Positions 18,201-25,951 of a stretch of 64,000 nt of DNA are shown here, one piece after another (the first letter of the stretch is position 1; every line of letters starts with the position of its first letter). The stretch comes from a bacterium. Its GTDB lineage: Bacteria; Joyebacterota; Joyebacteria; Joyebacterales; Joyebacteraceae. Both the position numbers and the translations under genes were made by a program. Below the pieces are notes generated by a model. It saw nothing but the letters and a program-made list of their open reading frames with translations. It did not search any database and was not told where the DNA came from. Location: assembly GCA_029990205.1 (NCBI GenBank), contig JAPEKQ010000010.1:1-64000 (forward strand). Reading direction: 5' to 3'.

Positions 18201-18669
18201 CAGCGGTATCTGCAGGCGCGACCGAGAGGGAATCCACGACCACCGAATCGACCGGGGTGATCGCGAACGGTTCCAGGGACAGTGAGTCCTCCGGCGAGAC
18301 TGCGGGAGACACCGGAAGCAGCGAGTCCTCAGGCGCGACCGCGGTAGGCTCGAACGCGACCGAGTCACCCGGCGCGACTGCGGGAGGCACCGGAAGCAGC
18401 GAGTCTTCAGGCGCGACCGAGGTAGGCTCGAACGCGACCGAGTCAACGAGACCCGCGGCGAGTGAGTCCGCGACCGTCTCGACCGTCTCGACCGCCGCGT
18501 CAATCTCGGACAGCTCCGGAGCGGTATCGGTCTGTGAGAAGGCAGGGAGCGACGCAAGACCGAAGAGCAGCGCAGCCGTCAGGAGCGCTGCGAGGACGTG
18601 CGGGAGCACCCGCTCGCGCGTTCTGGCGGTCCCTGCATGTCGGTCCATAGAAGGCATAGGCGGTATCAC
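12226..18669 (-). CDS. sprA: SprA-family outer-membrane type IX secretion translocon
   Basis: SprA forms a very large outer-membrane barrel that is the translocon of the type IX secretion system and is needed for gliding in Bacteroidetes. The 2147-residue size fits the family (about 2300-2500). A signal sequence (about 20-45) ends in PAFS before Gln46. A Pro/Asp/Ser-rich repeat follows (76-166), then the conserved SprA core with MPLPGPFVRAIGPGANLKVRG, KIHVYVDHRSGGDAFGTG and FDFVSIASKEEG, and many amphipathic strands ending in the terminal Phe. Residues near 1785-1860 form a disordered Pro/Gly/Glu linker. The first codon is GTG (18669); ATGs at 18657 and 18648 are alternatives, none with a clear ribosome site. 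No other secretion-system gene is in the window. Confidence 0.92.
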   Translation of the reverse strand: MIPPMPSMDRHAGTARTRERVLPHVLAALLTAALLFGLASLPAFSQTDTAPELSEIDAAVETVETVADSLAAGLVDSVAFEPTSVAPEDSLLPVPPAVAPGDSVAFEPTAVAPEDSLLPVSPAVSPEDSLSLEPFAITPVDSVVVDSLSVAPADTAAAVADTVIAPPPDPYAIGIAIARESDAQFLRPWTVHERRRWWSERRANRAITTGTLSLPLTRETSYDLESGTVRVELVSTDGIRFPAYAVPLDEFTAIVATQSRTELWETTIRRELARMGPEEAGGLLDIDIPMPLPGPFVRAIGPGANLKVRGSERITFGGQTSYTVEALDSEAGPPSRWPQLDMEQQLTVNLEGTIGRKIHVYVDHRSGGDAFGTGKANQIRVHYDGDEDEIIQKIELGEVNLSLPGTEFVSYSGSAEGLFGAKLTAKMGKFDFVSIASKEEGKSAGAGFSGTSESDSLQINDITYKARTFFAIDSDALRYSNAEFSMQNVRVFIDDRNGGNDIETGAVPGRAYLEDPQGGSAPATGPSQRGVFDELVELEDYLLDYQSGVIEFLYPVNTSEVLAVSYERFDGYAVGGADGDSLRLKMIKCEDRVIGTEWEPTRRYELKHIYDLGTDEIPEDGFELAIYKRTPSGEVQDSENGVTFIEILGLDTHGLGTETEPDGLVDLEWIDFDKGYLIFPHMTPFCPDYDTTNFYYAPGGGPDSIYVADELEEKNCSVYSEEVFEPDDDIYYLEAEYNSPQTTFYLGHINIIENSEVVRLNGVALERGVDYTIYYPAGQLTLLTEEAKQPDARVSVDFDYKPFGIGGEKTLLGARGVYNWSDNVKLGTTWMYQSKGTPDDSPRLGEEPSRTIVGDVNMSANFEPEFMTWLADAVPLVDTDARSKLTVAAEAAVCIPDPNTKGFVAVDDMEGTENISALGVTRRLWIPSSVPVEPVGMSAADRMDIDWYNPDRTVREGDLYPDLPDDEANDTHTVLELDYDAVSSASWAGLMRLLSKTGNDYSKYQFVDLWVHDNGYRQGEVHVDLGTISEDFYPLAEPNGELDSEDVDRNGFDYYEDTGLDITEGDDGAGVAGDDGDDDYSFSYGSDDYTQINGTEGNERLDTEDLNGNWYLDADSKYWELSFDLADTTYLIQDNSEIDAENHWRLYRIPLDEALSVGGMTDWTVVKSARIWVEGLPLGGDPIMIGGVDVIGSQWEPGAIRDSADVVIDDEFLLPGESFRVTSKNTKEDLDYDPPFDPGVDNDTNLPKREQSLVLLFDELGSGHSASARQVFYTEQDYTGYQSIQFYVHGETGVDDGTRFFFRVGADSLNYYEYSFEVRPGWLQEEGATVNRLTVPFTGFTDLKLGEFATADTVVVAGTTEGMLNEEIKRVGWPSLSRVSRLMLGVRNGNLDDPLSTINGEIWIDDIRLTDVRKDIGLAERVTVGAQFADLLDIDFDLRHVDGDFHTLKQTSGSGQDNLTYNFTGTLNADKFVSGLGISTPVNVSWKRSETRPKFSSGSDIVLDDEQSEDEKTVTVERSAAISMSRKRQSPDFWTHLLVDGLSLRGSIAGSEKLSPTKADTSRTIRGRASYKYAPEKSGIPLFGETRIFLKPTSIRFNTDVYLIHSQNYDIDSDGVQTERSETFDKKMNGDANIDFQFLENLRTTHTVGFKRDLSDIYRPWAGLNIGRETERRYANSVSFNPKFGQWLSPQYSFNSSFTDNHGPEVQGVNDPAGVRDLRSQSNHQVRASFDLKKLFGAGPSASRSSSATRERGRPGEDAGRSRASRTVRGEETAPEDAPPAGGGEPESGEQPGDAPGSTDGTPPGDGREGPPTEGTRTPDGEDEQEIESEGPGLSVLVDPILGFLRKMDALEGRYSVKRSSRFDSIPYEDMPGWGYRLGISDDEDADDRTVETSYDAGTGVKVTSQIRIKGDYKHTVTSRWYKSAVSESLDLVTQTESMNETTKGSFSWSGLERVGPLSGLFKSVRARSGAEYRRSYSGPVGEPTSKGNSFSLSPVVSLDATLTNGLTGSFSWDRKSANTYSLSGVGSVTEDLTSSMSLTMNYRFSAPQGLKLPFFGQKLKFESNLDTSLTFRTSAKESRTAQTEALLPTVEPSSSTKEYSIVGDATYSFSRSVSGGLQISYAQSRDEKRDQTRRTIGVHLSAEFKF
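18172..18444 (-). repeat. 13-residue (39-bp) repeats in the SprA N-terminus
   Basis: Residues 76-166 of SprA consist of seven 13-residue units of the form DSxxxxPxxVxPx. The first four alternate as a 26-residue pair (DSVAFEPTSVAPE then DSLLPVPPAVAPG), and those 78-bp pairs are nearly identical in DNA; the last three are diverged. The stretch should be an extended periplasmic linker. Confidence 0.9.
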
Positions 18670-18773
18670 GATGAATCAGTGGCCGGACGCACCCGTCCGA
18701 CCATCACAGGACACTCCGAAGGTGGTCCCCTGTGTCAGAGACACAATCATATTGCGGGCCGCTCGCGAATGGT

Positions 18774-18801
18774 AGTATATCTTGTTCCCGCGGTCACCCA
18801 A
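18774..18801 (-). promoter_or_regulatory. Possible sprA promoter
   Basis: On the minus strand TATACT (18774-18779, five of six) has TTGGGT (18796-18801, three of six) 16 bases upstream. It lies in the 164-base divergent interval between sprA and lptF and would leave a leader of about 100 bases. The lptF promoter on the other strand could not be placed with confidence. Confidence 0.35.
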
Positions 18802-18833
18802 TCGTGTAGTTCTACTCCCGGACAGATAGACAG

Positions 18834-20183
18834 ATGAGCATTCTCTCCAGGTACGTTCTCAGGCAGCATGCGGCGCCAGCTCTCGCTGGTCTTGCCATAT
18901 TCTACTTCGTGCTGTCCATGGACTTCCTTGTGGACTACCTCAACCTGTTCATCGCCAAGGGCGTTCCGGGTCTCTCCGTCCTCGAGGCATTCATGCTCAG
19001 CCTCGCCTGGATGACCTTCCTCGCGGTTCCGATGGCGGTCATGGTGTCCGTCCTGACCGCATTCGGCAGGCTGTCCGCCGACAGCGAGATCACGGCCGTG
19101 AAGGCGTCCGGGATCAACATCCTGACGCTGATGCGCCCGGTCATCATCGCCGGGCTGTTCGTCTCGCTCGGTCTCTTCGTATTCGGGAACCGCGTACTTC
19201 CTGCAGCGAATCACAGACTCAAGACCCTTCTTGTCGACATCCACCGCATCCAGCCGCTGGCGACGGTCGAGCCGGGCGTTCTCACGGAGCTCCCCGGCGG
19301 GTACAGCATCATCGTCGACCGCATGGACGCGTCATCCTCGGAGATCTGGGGTGTCAAGATCCACCGCGTCGAGTCGGACCAGCCGACACAGACGATCGTC
19401 GCGGAACGCGGCGAGCTGTCGGTCGGTGTCATCTCCGATGTTCTGCGAATCGAGCTCTTCGACGGAGAGATTCACGAAGTGGACCCTGCTGACCTGACGA
19501 AATACAACAGGATGCTATTCGACAGCCACGTCATAAACGTAGAGCAGGGCGGTACTTCGCTTGTCCGGAGCGACCGCAGCAAGCGCGGCGACCGCGAACT
19601 GACGCTCTCAGAACTGGCTGAGCGCCGCGATTCTCATCTGACTGAGCGTGCCGAGGCTCTCGGCACCCTCGAGAAGATGCTCGGCACAGCCGTCGCAGCG
19701 CGCCTCGCGGCTCTCGACGGGAACCTGCCGGCCGAGAGCGTCCGGGAGATCCGCGAGAACCGCGCGGAGCAGCTCCGACGCACCGCCGGCGAGCGGCGCA
19801 CGGTCACGGGAAGCTCCCGCAATGCGCGGAAGCTCGATGTTGAGTACCACAAGAAGCTCTCCATCCCGTTCTCATGTCTCGTGTTCGTGCTCCTCGGTGC
19901 CCCGCTGGGGATCAGAAGCCGCCGCGGAGGCATCGGGATCGGAGCCGGCATCGGCATCCTCGTATTCCTGATCTACTACCTCTTCCTCGTCGGAGGAGAG
20001 CAGCTTGGCGACCGGGGCATCGTCACGCCCGCGGCCGCCATGTGGGCGCCGAACGTCGTGTTCGGCGGACTCGGTATCCTGCTCACGCTCGCGACCGTCC
20101 GCGAGTGGCGCTTCTTCTCCTTCGCCCGGTTCATCGGTCGTCACCGCAGGGGCAGCGTGGATCAAGCGCCGGAGACCGCATGA
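18834..20183 (+). CDS. lptF: LptF/LptG-family permease (first copy)
   Basis: LptF and LptG form the inner-membrane part of the LptB2FG transporter that extracts LPS and passes it to LptC/LptA. The 449-residue protein has three N-terminal membrane helices (about 15-35, 52-85, 103-125) with the conserved coupling-helix motif DSEITAVKASGINIL, a large periplasmic beta-jellyroll region (about 130-340) and three C-terminal helices (about 343-430). An insertion rich in charged helical residues (about 245-320) lengthens the periplasmic part. It overlaps the second permease gene as ATGA. No good ribosome site is seen before the ATG. Assignment of the F or G name to each copy is by order only. Confidence 0.88.
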   Translation: MSILSRYVLRQHAAPALAGLAIFYFVLSMDFLVDYLNLFIAKGVPGLSVLEAFMLSLAWMTFLAVPMAVMVSVLTAFGRLSADSEITAVKASGINILTLMRPVIIAGLFVSLGLFVFGNRVLPAANHRLKTLLVDIHRIQPLATVEPGVLTELPGGYSIIVDRMDASSSEIWGVKIHRVESDQPTQTIVAERGELSVGVISDVLRIELFDGEIHEVDPADLTKYNRMLFDSHVINVEQGGTSLVRSDRSKRGDRELTLSELAERRDSHLTERAEALGTLEKMLGTAVAARLAALDGNLPAESVREIRENRAEQLRRTAGERRTVTGSSRNARKLDVEYHKKLSIPFSCLVFVLLGAPLGIRSRRGGIGIGAGIGILVFLIYYLFLVGGEQLGDRGIVTPAAAMWAPNVVFGGLGILLTLATVREWRFFSFARFIGRHRRGSVDQAPETA

Positions 20184-21256
20184 GGATCCTCGCAGGCTAC
20201 ATCATGTCGCGGACGCTCCGCCCGCTGATCCTGATCTTCCTCGGGTTCGTCGGGATATTCGTTCTCGTGGACCTCTTCGACCACGCGCACACCTTCATTG
20301 ACAACCAGGTCGGCGCGGGTGTCGTTGCGCTCTACTACGCCTACTCGATGCCCGTTATCTTCGTGCTCACCGCCCCGGTCGCCATGCTCCTCGCGACCCT
20401 CCTCGCAGTCGGCGGGATGTCGCGAAGCAACGAGATCATGGCCATGAAGGGATCCGGGTTGAGCCTGACGCGGATCCTCACCCCAGTCCTCCTGCTCGCG
20501 CTCCTGCTCAGCGTCGCCAATCTTCTGGTCGCCGAGTACGCTGTGCCGCCCGCCACCCGCCACAAGATCGAGATCGAGGATACCCATCTCCGCGGACAGC
20601 GCTCCGACCCCCGCCACCGGAACGACCTCATCTACATGCGGCCGGACGGAGCGATGATCCTCGTCCGTCGCTACAACACGCGGACCCAGGTCATGGAGGA
20701 TGTCACGATCGAGGAGTTCGACGAGCGTCTCCGCCCGAAGACGAGGATCGACGCTGCCGGTGCCCGGTGGGAGAGCGACCACTGGATCCTCGAGTCGGGA
20801 CGCCTGCGGCGATTCACGAGCGAGGGCGAGAGCGTGACGCCGTTCGAGACGATGGAGCTGAGTCCCGGCGACCCGACGCCCGATGATCTCGTCCGCCGCG
20901 AACTGCAGCCGGATGAGCGCGGCTACTTCGATCTGCGCGACTACATCGCGCGGCTCAGAGCGGGCGGCAACCACCCCCGCGCGCTCGAGGTCCAGCTACA
21001 CCTCAAGATAGCCTTCCCGTTCGTCACATTCATCATGACGCTCCTCGGCGCCCCGCTCGCGGCGCGGACGCGGCGAAGCGGCTTCGCCGTCGCCTTCGCC
21101 TCGGCGCTCGCCATCTCGTTCTTCTACTACGGCTCCATCCAGGTCGCACAGGTACTCGGCCGGCAGGGCATCCTCTCCCCGCCTCTCGCCGCCTGGATCG
21201 CCAACTTCATCTTCGCCGCGGTCGGCATCTGGATCGTCGCGAGAACCCCCAAGTAG
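20180..21256 (+). CDS. lptG: LptF/LptG-family permease (second copy)
   Basis: This is the partner permease of the LPS exporter. The 358-residue length is normal for the family. Membrane helices lie at about 13-35, 48-80, 98-118 and three near the C-terminus (about 272-355); NEIMAMKGSGLSLTRIL carries the conserved cytoplasmic coupling motif that contacts LptB. The periplasmic part (about 125-265) is shorter than in the upstream copy. The start is fixed by the ATGA overlap with the preceding permease. The ATPase LptB and LptC are encoded 16 kb away (36838-38171). Confidence 0.88.
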   Translation: MRILAGYIMSRTLRPLILIFLGFVGIFVLVDLFDHAHTFIDNQVGAGVVALYYAYSMPVIFVLTAPVAMLLATLLAVGGMSRSNEIMAMKGSGLSLTRILTPVLLLALLLSVANLLVAEYAVPPATRHKIEIEDTHLRGQRSDPRHRNDLIYMRPDGAMILVRRYNTRTQVMEDVTIEEFDERLRPKTRIDAAGARWESDHWILESGRLRRFTSEGESVTPFETMELSPGDPTPDDLVRRELQPDERGYFDLRDYIARLRAGGNHPRALEVQLHLKIAFPFVTFIMTLLGAPLAARTRRSGFAVAFASALAISFFYYGSIQVAQVLGRQGILSPPLAAWIANFIFAAVGIWIVARTPK

Positions 21257-21321
21257 TCTTCACGCCCGGCGCCGGTGCGGCTCCAGCCGCCGGCGGCCAT
21301 CATCACCACACCACATGAGAG

Positions 21322-21350
21322 ACCGGGCGACGCACAGTGCGCCGCCCGGT
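21322..21350. terminator. Hairpin between convergent lptG and ahcY
   Basis: ACCGGGCG pairs with CGCCCGGT, and after a single mismatch CGCA pairs with TGCG around a 3-base loop, giving about 12 pairs. It lies midway between two genes that converge. Neither side has a T run, so it would be a bidirectional structured stop or processing element rather than a textbook intrinsic terminator. The rest of the 160-base gap shows only a second GC-rich hairpin near 21267. Confidence 0.5.
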
Positions 21351-21416
21351 GATATGGCTGCCGGTCCATGAGCTCCGCGACCGCCGCGTGGTCTCGCGAA
21401 CGTCACGGCGCGCCTG

Positions 21417-22673
21417 CTACGTCCCGTGCTTCCACGAGGACAGGTACTCCTCCTGCTCGGCGGTCAGTGTGTCGATCTTCACGCCCATCGCGTCCAGCTT
21501 CAGCTTCGCGACCCGCTGGTCGATCTCCTCTGGAACGCTGTAGACCCTCGCCTCGAGACGCCCAGTCTGCTTCGCGAGATACTCGCAGCAGAGTGCCTGG
21601 TTGGCGAAGCTCATGTCCATCACCGCCGCCGGATGTCCTTCTGCCGCCGAGAGGTTCACCAAACGCCCCTCACCCAACAGGTTGATCCGCTTCCCTCCCG
21701 GGAGCGTCCAGGTCTCGACCGACGCGCGGGGGACCTTGGACGCCTCGGACATGTCGGCGAGCGCCGCCTTCTCGATCTCGCAGTCGAAGTGACCCGAGTT
21801 CGCGACGATGGCCCCGTCCTTCATCATGCCGAAATGCCTGCGCGCGATAACGTTGATGTCACCGGTGACGGTCACGAAGATGTCGCCGCTTGGTGCCACG
21901 TCGTCCATCGGCATGACGCGGAACCCGTCCATCACGGCCTCGAGCGCTTTGAGAGGGTCGACCTCGGTCACGACCACGTTCGCCCCCATCCCGCGTGCGC
22001 GGAACGCCAGCCCTCGCCCGCACCAGCCGTACCCGGCGATGACGAACGTCGTGCCGGCGATCAGAGCGTTCGTGGCTCGGAGAATACCGTCGATCGAGCT
22101 CTGGCCTGTCCCGTATCGGTTGTCGAACATGTGCTTCGTGTTCGCGTCGTTCACCGCGACGACCGGAACCTTCAGAGCCCCATCCTTCTCCATGGCCTTC
22201 AGACGGATGACGCCGGTCGTCGTCTCCTCCATGCTGCCGATGAGATCGGCGATGAGATCCGGATGCTCGTTGTGGATCGTCGAGACAAGATCGGCTCCGT
22301 CGTCCAGCGTGAGCGCGGGCCGCTCCGACAGGATCGCGTGGATGTGCTCGTAGTAGCGATCGTTGTCCTCGCCACGAACGGCGAAGACGGCAATGCCGTG
22401 GTCACGCACGAGGTGCGCGGCGACGTCGTCCTGTGTCGAGAGCGGGTTCGACGCGCACAGGTGAACTCGCGCGCCCCCGGCCTTCAGGGCGATCATCAGA
22501 TTCGCGGTCTCGGTCGTGACGTGCAGACACGCACCGATCCCGAGTCCATCCAGCGGCTTCTCACGAGCGAACCGCTCCGCGATGCTCGCGAGAACCGGCA
22601 TCGTCTGGGCGGCCCATTGCGTCCGCTCCCGACCGCCGTCCGCCAGGTCGATCGATGCAATGTCGTGGTTCAT
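21417..22673 (-). CDS. ahcY: Adenosylhomocysteinase
   Basis: The enzyme reversibly splits S-adenosylhomocysteine to homocysteine and adenosine, relieving product inhibition of methyltransferases. The 418-residue protein has [18 protein letters not shown] and [16 protein letters not shown] in the substrate domain, the lysine region in [20 protein letters not shown], the NAD-binding [10 protein letters not shown] and the C-terminal [15 protein letters not shown]. It lacks the roughly 40-residue insert of plant and proteobacterial enzymes and so resembles the shorter archaeal/thermophile class. AGGAGG precedes the ATG. It is 12 bases downstream of metK, pairing SAM synthesis with SAH removal. 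Confidence 0.97.
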   Translation of the reverse strand: MNHDIASIDLADGGRERTQWAAQTMPVLASIAERFAREKPLDGLGIGACLHVTTETANLMIALKAGGARVHLCASNPLSTQDDVAAHLVRDHGIAVFAVRGEDNDRYYEHIHAILSERPALTLDDGADLVSTIHNEHPDLIADLIGSMEETTTGVIRLKAMEKDGALKVPVVAVNDANTKHMFDNRYGTGQSSIDGILRATNALIAGTTFVIAGYGWCGRGLAFRARGMGANVVVTEVDPLKALEAVMDGFRVMPMDDVAPSGDIFVTVTGDINVIARRHFGMMKDGAIVANSGHFDCEIEKAALADMSEASKVPRASVETWTLPGGKRINLLGEGRLVNLSAAEGHPAAVMDMSFANQALCCEYLAKQTGRLEARVYSVPEEIDQRVAKLKLDAMGVKIDTLTAEQEEYLSSWKHGT

Positions 22674-22685
22674 TCTGCCTCCTGA

Positions 22686-23822
22686 TTACGCCCCGGTCTT
22701 GAGGTCGTCGACCATGTCAAGCCGCTCCCACGTGAAGCACTCCTCCGAACGGCCGAAGTGTCCATATGCGGCCGTCCGACGATAGATCGGCCGGCGAAGG
22801 TCCAGGCGTTCGATGATGGCGAGCGGCCGCAGATCGAAGTGCTTCCTGATGATCTGAACGATCTCCTCATCCGGGATCGTCCCCGTCCCCATCGTGTCGA
22901 TCATCACCGAGACCGGCTCGGCGACGCCGATCGCGTACGCGATCTGAATCTCACAGCGGTCGGCGATCTCGGCCGCCACGATGTTCTTCGCTACATGGCG
23001 CGCCGCGTACGAGGCCGAGCGGTCGACCTTGGTCGGGTCCTTCCCGGAGAACGCGCCGCCGCCGTGACTCCCGACACCGCCGTACGTATCGACGATGATC
23101 TTCCGGCCCGTCAACCCGCAGTCCGCCGCCGGACCACCCTTCACAAAGGCGCCCGTGGGGTTGACAAGAAGCTCGTACCCGCCCCCGATCATGGCCTTCG
23201 GGAGGATCGGATCCACGACGCTCTTCTTGATCTGTTCCCGCAGCGAATCCATCGTCAGATCCGCCGCGTGCTGTGTCGACACAACGACCGTCTCCACGCG
23301 CACAGGCTTGCCGTCCTCGTACTCGACCGTCACCTGCGTCTTGCCGTCGGGGCCAAGGCCATCGATAGTGCCGTCCTTCCGGACGACCGACAGCTGCTTC
23401 GCCAGCGCGTGCGCCAGGTGGATCGGCATCGGCATGTACTGGTCCGTCTCATGAGTCGCGTACCCGAACATCATGCCCTGGTCACCCGCGCCACCCGTGT
23501 CGACGCCCATCGCGATGTCCGGCGACTGCTCATCGATGGCGGTGACGACCGCGCACGTCTCATGGCCGAACCCGTACCGAGGATCCGTGTAGCCGATCTC
23601 TCCGATCGTGGAGCGAATGATGCGCGGTATCTCCACGTACGCCTCGGTTGATATCTCCCCCGCGACGAATGCCATACCGGTTGTCACGAGTGTCTCGCAC
23701 GCCACGCGTCCCATCGGGTCGCGCTCTATGATCGCATCGAGTATCGCGTCCGAGATCTGGTCGGCAACCTTGTCCGGATGCCCCTCGGTCACCGACTCTG
23801 ATGTGAAGAGATGTCTGTTCAT
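22686..23822 (-). CDS. metK: S-adenosylmethionine synthetase
   Basis: MetK makes S-adenosylmethionine from methionine and ATP. The 378-residue protein shows the signature regions: [19 protein letters not shown] (6-24), [20 protein letters not shown], the [12 protein letters not shown] loop and [16 protein letters not shown] near residue 255. The ATG follows 65 bases after the upstream nucleotidyltransferase gene; that leader is too short and lacks the stems of a SAM riboswitch. It is followed closely by ahcY, so the two probably share a transcript. Confidence 0.97.
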   Translation of the reverse strand: MNRHLFTSESVTEGHPDKVADQISDAILDAIIERDPMGRVACETLVTTGMAFVAGEISTEAYVEIPRIIRSTIGEIGYTDPRYGFGHETCAVVTAIDEQSPDIAMGVDTGGAGDQGMMFGYATHETDQYMPMPIHLAHALAKQLSVVRKDGTIDGLGPDGKTQVTVEYEDGKPVRVETVVVSTQHAADLTMDSLREQIKKSVVDPILPKAMIGGGYELLVNPTGAFVKGGPAADCGLTGRKIIVDTYGGVGSHGGGAFSGKDPTKVDRSASYAARHVAKNIVAAEIADRCEIQIAYAIGVAEPVSVMIDTMGTGTIPDEEIVQIIRKHFDLRPLAIIERLDLRRPIYRRTAAYGHFGRSEECFTWERLDMVDDLKTGA

Positions 23823-23887
23823 GCTGTCCTCCAGCTTGCTGCTGCCCCTGAATCGTGTCGTGCTTCGGTCGCGTCCGACCTCGGCCG

Positions 23888-24868
23888 TCAGCCGATATCG
23901 ATCTGCGACGAATCACCGACGTTGAGCTTCTGATAGTGCCCCTTCACGACGGCCCCCTCGCCGATCAGCGACATGGAGAGGAGACTCGTCTCGACATGCG
24001 CGGAACTGTTGACGATGCTGTCGCGCACGATAGAGTTCTTCACGCTTGAACCGGCTGCGATCGATACATACGGACCGACGATCGAGTTCTCGATGACGGC
24101 GCTCGGATCGATGGACACCGGCGGGATAACGACGGTGCCCGGAAACTCCGGCACGCCGTTGCCTGAACGCTCGAGCAGGAAGCGGTTCGTCTCGAGGAGA
24201 GTGATCGGATGACCGCAGTCGTGCCATCCTTCAACCTCGAACGGTTCCATCCGTTCGCCCCGCTCGAGCATGATCTTGAGCGCGTCCGTCAGCTGATACT
24301 CACCCTTCGTCCGGATGTCTCGCTCCACGATCTCCGCGAGACTGTCCATGAGAAGACCCGTGTTCTGGATGAGATACAGACCGACTATCGCGAGATTGCT
24401 CGGCGGAACGTCGGGCTTCTCAACAAGACTCTGGACGACTCCTCCTTCAATCTCCACGACACCGAACTTCCTCGGGTCTTTGACGGCCTTGACCCCGATG
24501 GCCGTGGCTCCGCCCGCCACAAGCCCCGGGAAGTCCGCCGTCACGATCGTGTCGCCGAGGATGATGAGACTCGGTCCGTTGTCCACACAGTCGCGTGTCA
24601 GGAAGATCGCGTGTCCCAGCCCCTTGCGCTCCTCCTGGTGGACGTAGCACGCGGCCAGATCAGGATAGGCCTGCGCCATGTACTCCTTGACGCGATCTCC
24701 CATGTACCCGGTCACGAGCACGATGTCCGTGATGCCGAGCGGCAGGAGCTGGTCGACGATGTGTCCGAGGATCGGCTTGCCCGCCACCGGCACGAGCGCC
24801 TTCGGGATCGTGTGGGTGTGCGGTCTGAGCCTCGTGCCGATGCCGGCAACGGGGATGATGGCTCTCAT
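23888..24868 (-). CDS. Sugar-phosphate nucleotidylyltransferase
   Basis: This 326-residue protein belongs to the glucose-1-phosphate nucleotidylyltransferase family, which makes NDP-sugars for polysaccharides. The N-terminal catalytic domain begins with [20 protein letters not shown] (the GxGTRLRP...PK signature) and has ILGDTIV and VEKPDVPP. Residues about 245-315 look like a left-handed beta-helix tail with hexapeptide-like repeats ([19 protein letters not shown]). The preferred sugar and nucleotide cannot be read from the sequence. It lies between the phosphosugar isomerase and metK, fitting a path from hexose 6-phosphate to activated sugars. Confidence 0.85.
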   Translation of the reverse strand: MRAIIPVAGIGTRLRPHTHTIPKALVPVAGKPILGHIVDQLLPLGITDIVLVTGYMGDRVKEYMAQAYPDLAACYVHQEERKGLGHAIFLTRDCVDNGPSLIILGDTIVTADFPGLVAGGATAIGVKAVKDPRKFGVVEIEGGVVQSLVEKPDVPPSNLAIVGLYLIQNTGLLMDSLAEIVERDIRTKGEYQLTDALKIMLERGERMEPFEVEGWHDCGHPITLLETNRFLLERSGNGVPEFPGTVVIPPVSIDPSAVIENSIVGPYVSIAAGSSVKNSIVRDSIVNSSAHVETSLLSMSLIGEGAVVKGHYQKLNVGDSSQIDIG

Positions 24869-24886
24869 GGGGCGTCCTTTCCGGGA

Positions 24887-25951
24887 TCAGCTCTTCGCCA
24901 GCGCTGCCTTCAGCCGGTCGATCGGTTTCACGGGCGTCGGGTCGGCCCCCGTGAGCATCGCAAGATAGTAGCTCATGAAATCACCGAGCACCACGAGAGA
25001 GATGAGTCTGGCAAGTCCTGACTCACCCACGCTCCATGCCTCCCGCGTGTCGGCGCCCGTGTCATCGATGATCTGGCGCGTCACCTCGAACCGCTTCGCG
25101 ATCCTCCGGTGTTCACCACTGTCCCTCAGGAACATGACGCGCGAGACCCCCCCGACGGGCTTCGCCGCGCTCCAGCCGACGATCTCGTTGTGGTTCATCT
25201 CCGGGAGTTCGTTGCGATGACCGATAAGCTTGGAGTTCTCGGAGATCTGTCCGCACCAGCGGCTCGCGATGACGCTCGTCCAGGGAACGGCCCCGTACAC
25301 CACGGGGATCCGCTCCTGGAACCACTCCGCGAGTTCCTTCGCGGCGTTCTCAGCCGTGTCACGCTCGACGGCGTAGAGCGCCGCGAGCTCCGCGGCCACG
25401 CCGGCTGCCTCCTCGATCTCACGCGACGGGTCCGGTGTCAGGCCGAGCTTGTGCAGGATCCACAGCTGCGGCACCAGACTGTATCCGAGCGCCGCACGCG
25501 GCGGCAGTCCGGGAGGGATCCGCACGACATCCAGACCGCGTTCCCCGGCCAGCTCCGCCAGCTTCCCGCCCGTCGTCACGCAGACGACGCGAGCACCACG
25601 GCCGAGCGAGTCATCGAACGCCGAGAGCGTCTCCTCGGTATTCCCTGAGTAGCTCGATGCCAGCACCAGCGTCTCGGGACCGACGTACTTGGGGACCGCG
25701 TATCCACGGACGACCCGCATCGGAACCGGGAGCGCGTCCTCGAGGTATGCCGAGGCAAACTCCGCGCCGATGGCCGAACCACCCATCCCGAGCGCCACGA
25801 TCGAGGTCACACCGTCCACGCTCGTCTTCAGCGCGGCATCCCTTCCGATCGCATCGGCCTCCATCAGCTGGCGCTGGAAGGCCATCATGTGGCCGTACAT
25901 CCCGCCCGGGTCACGCCCGGGGAGTTCATCCATGCTCTTGGGCATCGTCAT
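24887..25951 (-). CDS. Bifunctional phosphoglucose/phosphomannose isomerase
   Basis: The family interconverts glucose-6-phosphate or mannose-6-phosphate with fructose-6-phosphate. The 354-residue protein has an N-terminal SIS domain with ALGMGGSAIGAEF and ASSYSGNTEETL, and a second SIS domain. The isomerase motif ENSKLIGHRNELPEMNHNE near residue 240-258 supplies the catalytic Glu and His. The ATG overlaps the ptsI stop as ATGA. Position at the end of a PTS operon suggests that it channels phosphosugars made by the transporter, which is inference. Confidence 0.9.
   Translation of the reverse strand: MTMPKSMDELPGRDPGGMYGHMMAFQRQLMEADAIGRDAALKTSVDGVTSIVALGMGGSAIGAEFASAYLEDALPVPMRVVRGYAVPKYVGPETLVLASSYSGNTEETLSAFDDSLGRGARVVCVTTGGKLAELAGERGLDVVRIPPGLPPRAALGYSLVPQLWILHKLGLTPDPSREIEEAAGVAAELAALYAVERDTAENAAKELAEWFQERIPVVYGAVPWTSVIASRWCGQISENSKLIGHRNELPEMNHNEIVGWSAAKPVGGVSRVMFLRDSGEHRRIAKRFEVTRQIIDDTGADTREAWSVGESGLARLISLVVLGDFMSYYLAMLTGADPTPVKPIDRLKAALAKS

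Noticed and set aside
21257-21330. Attachment site or mobile-element scar after lptG
   Set aside because: Only GC-rich hairpins are seen; there are no direct repeats, integrase or tRNA end nearby.
23823-23887. SAM riboswitch before metK
   Set aside because: The gap is only 65 bases and lacks the multi-helix core of any SAM riboswitch class; metK is an internal operon gene.
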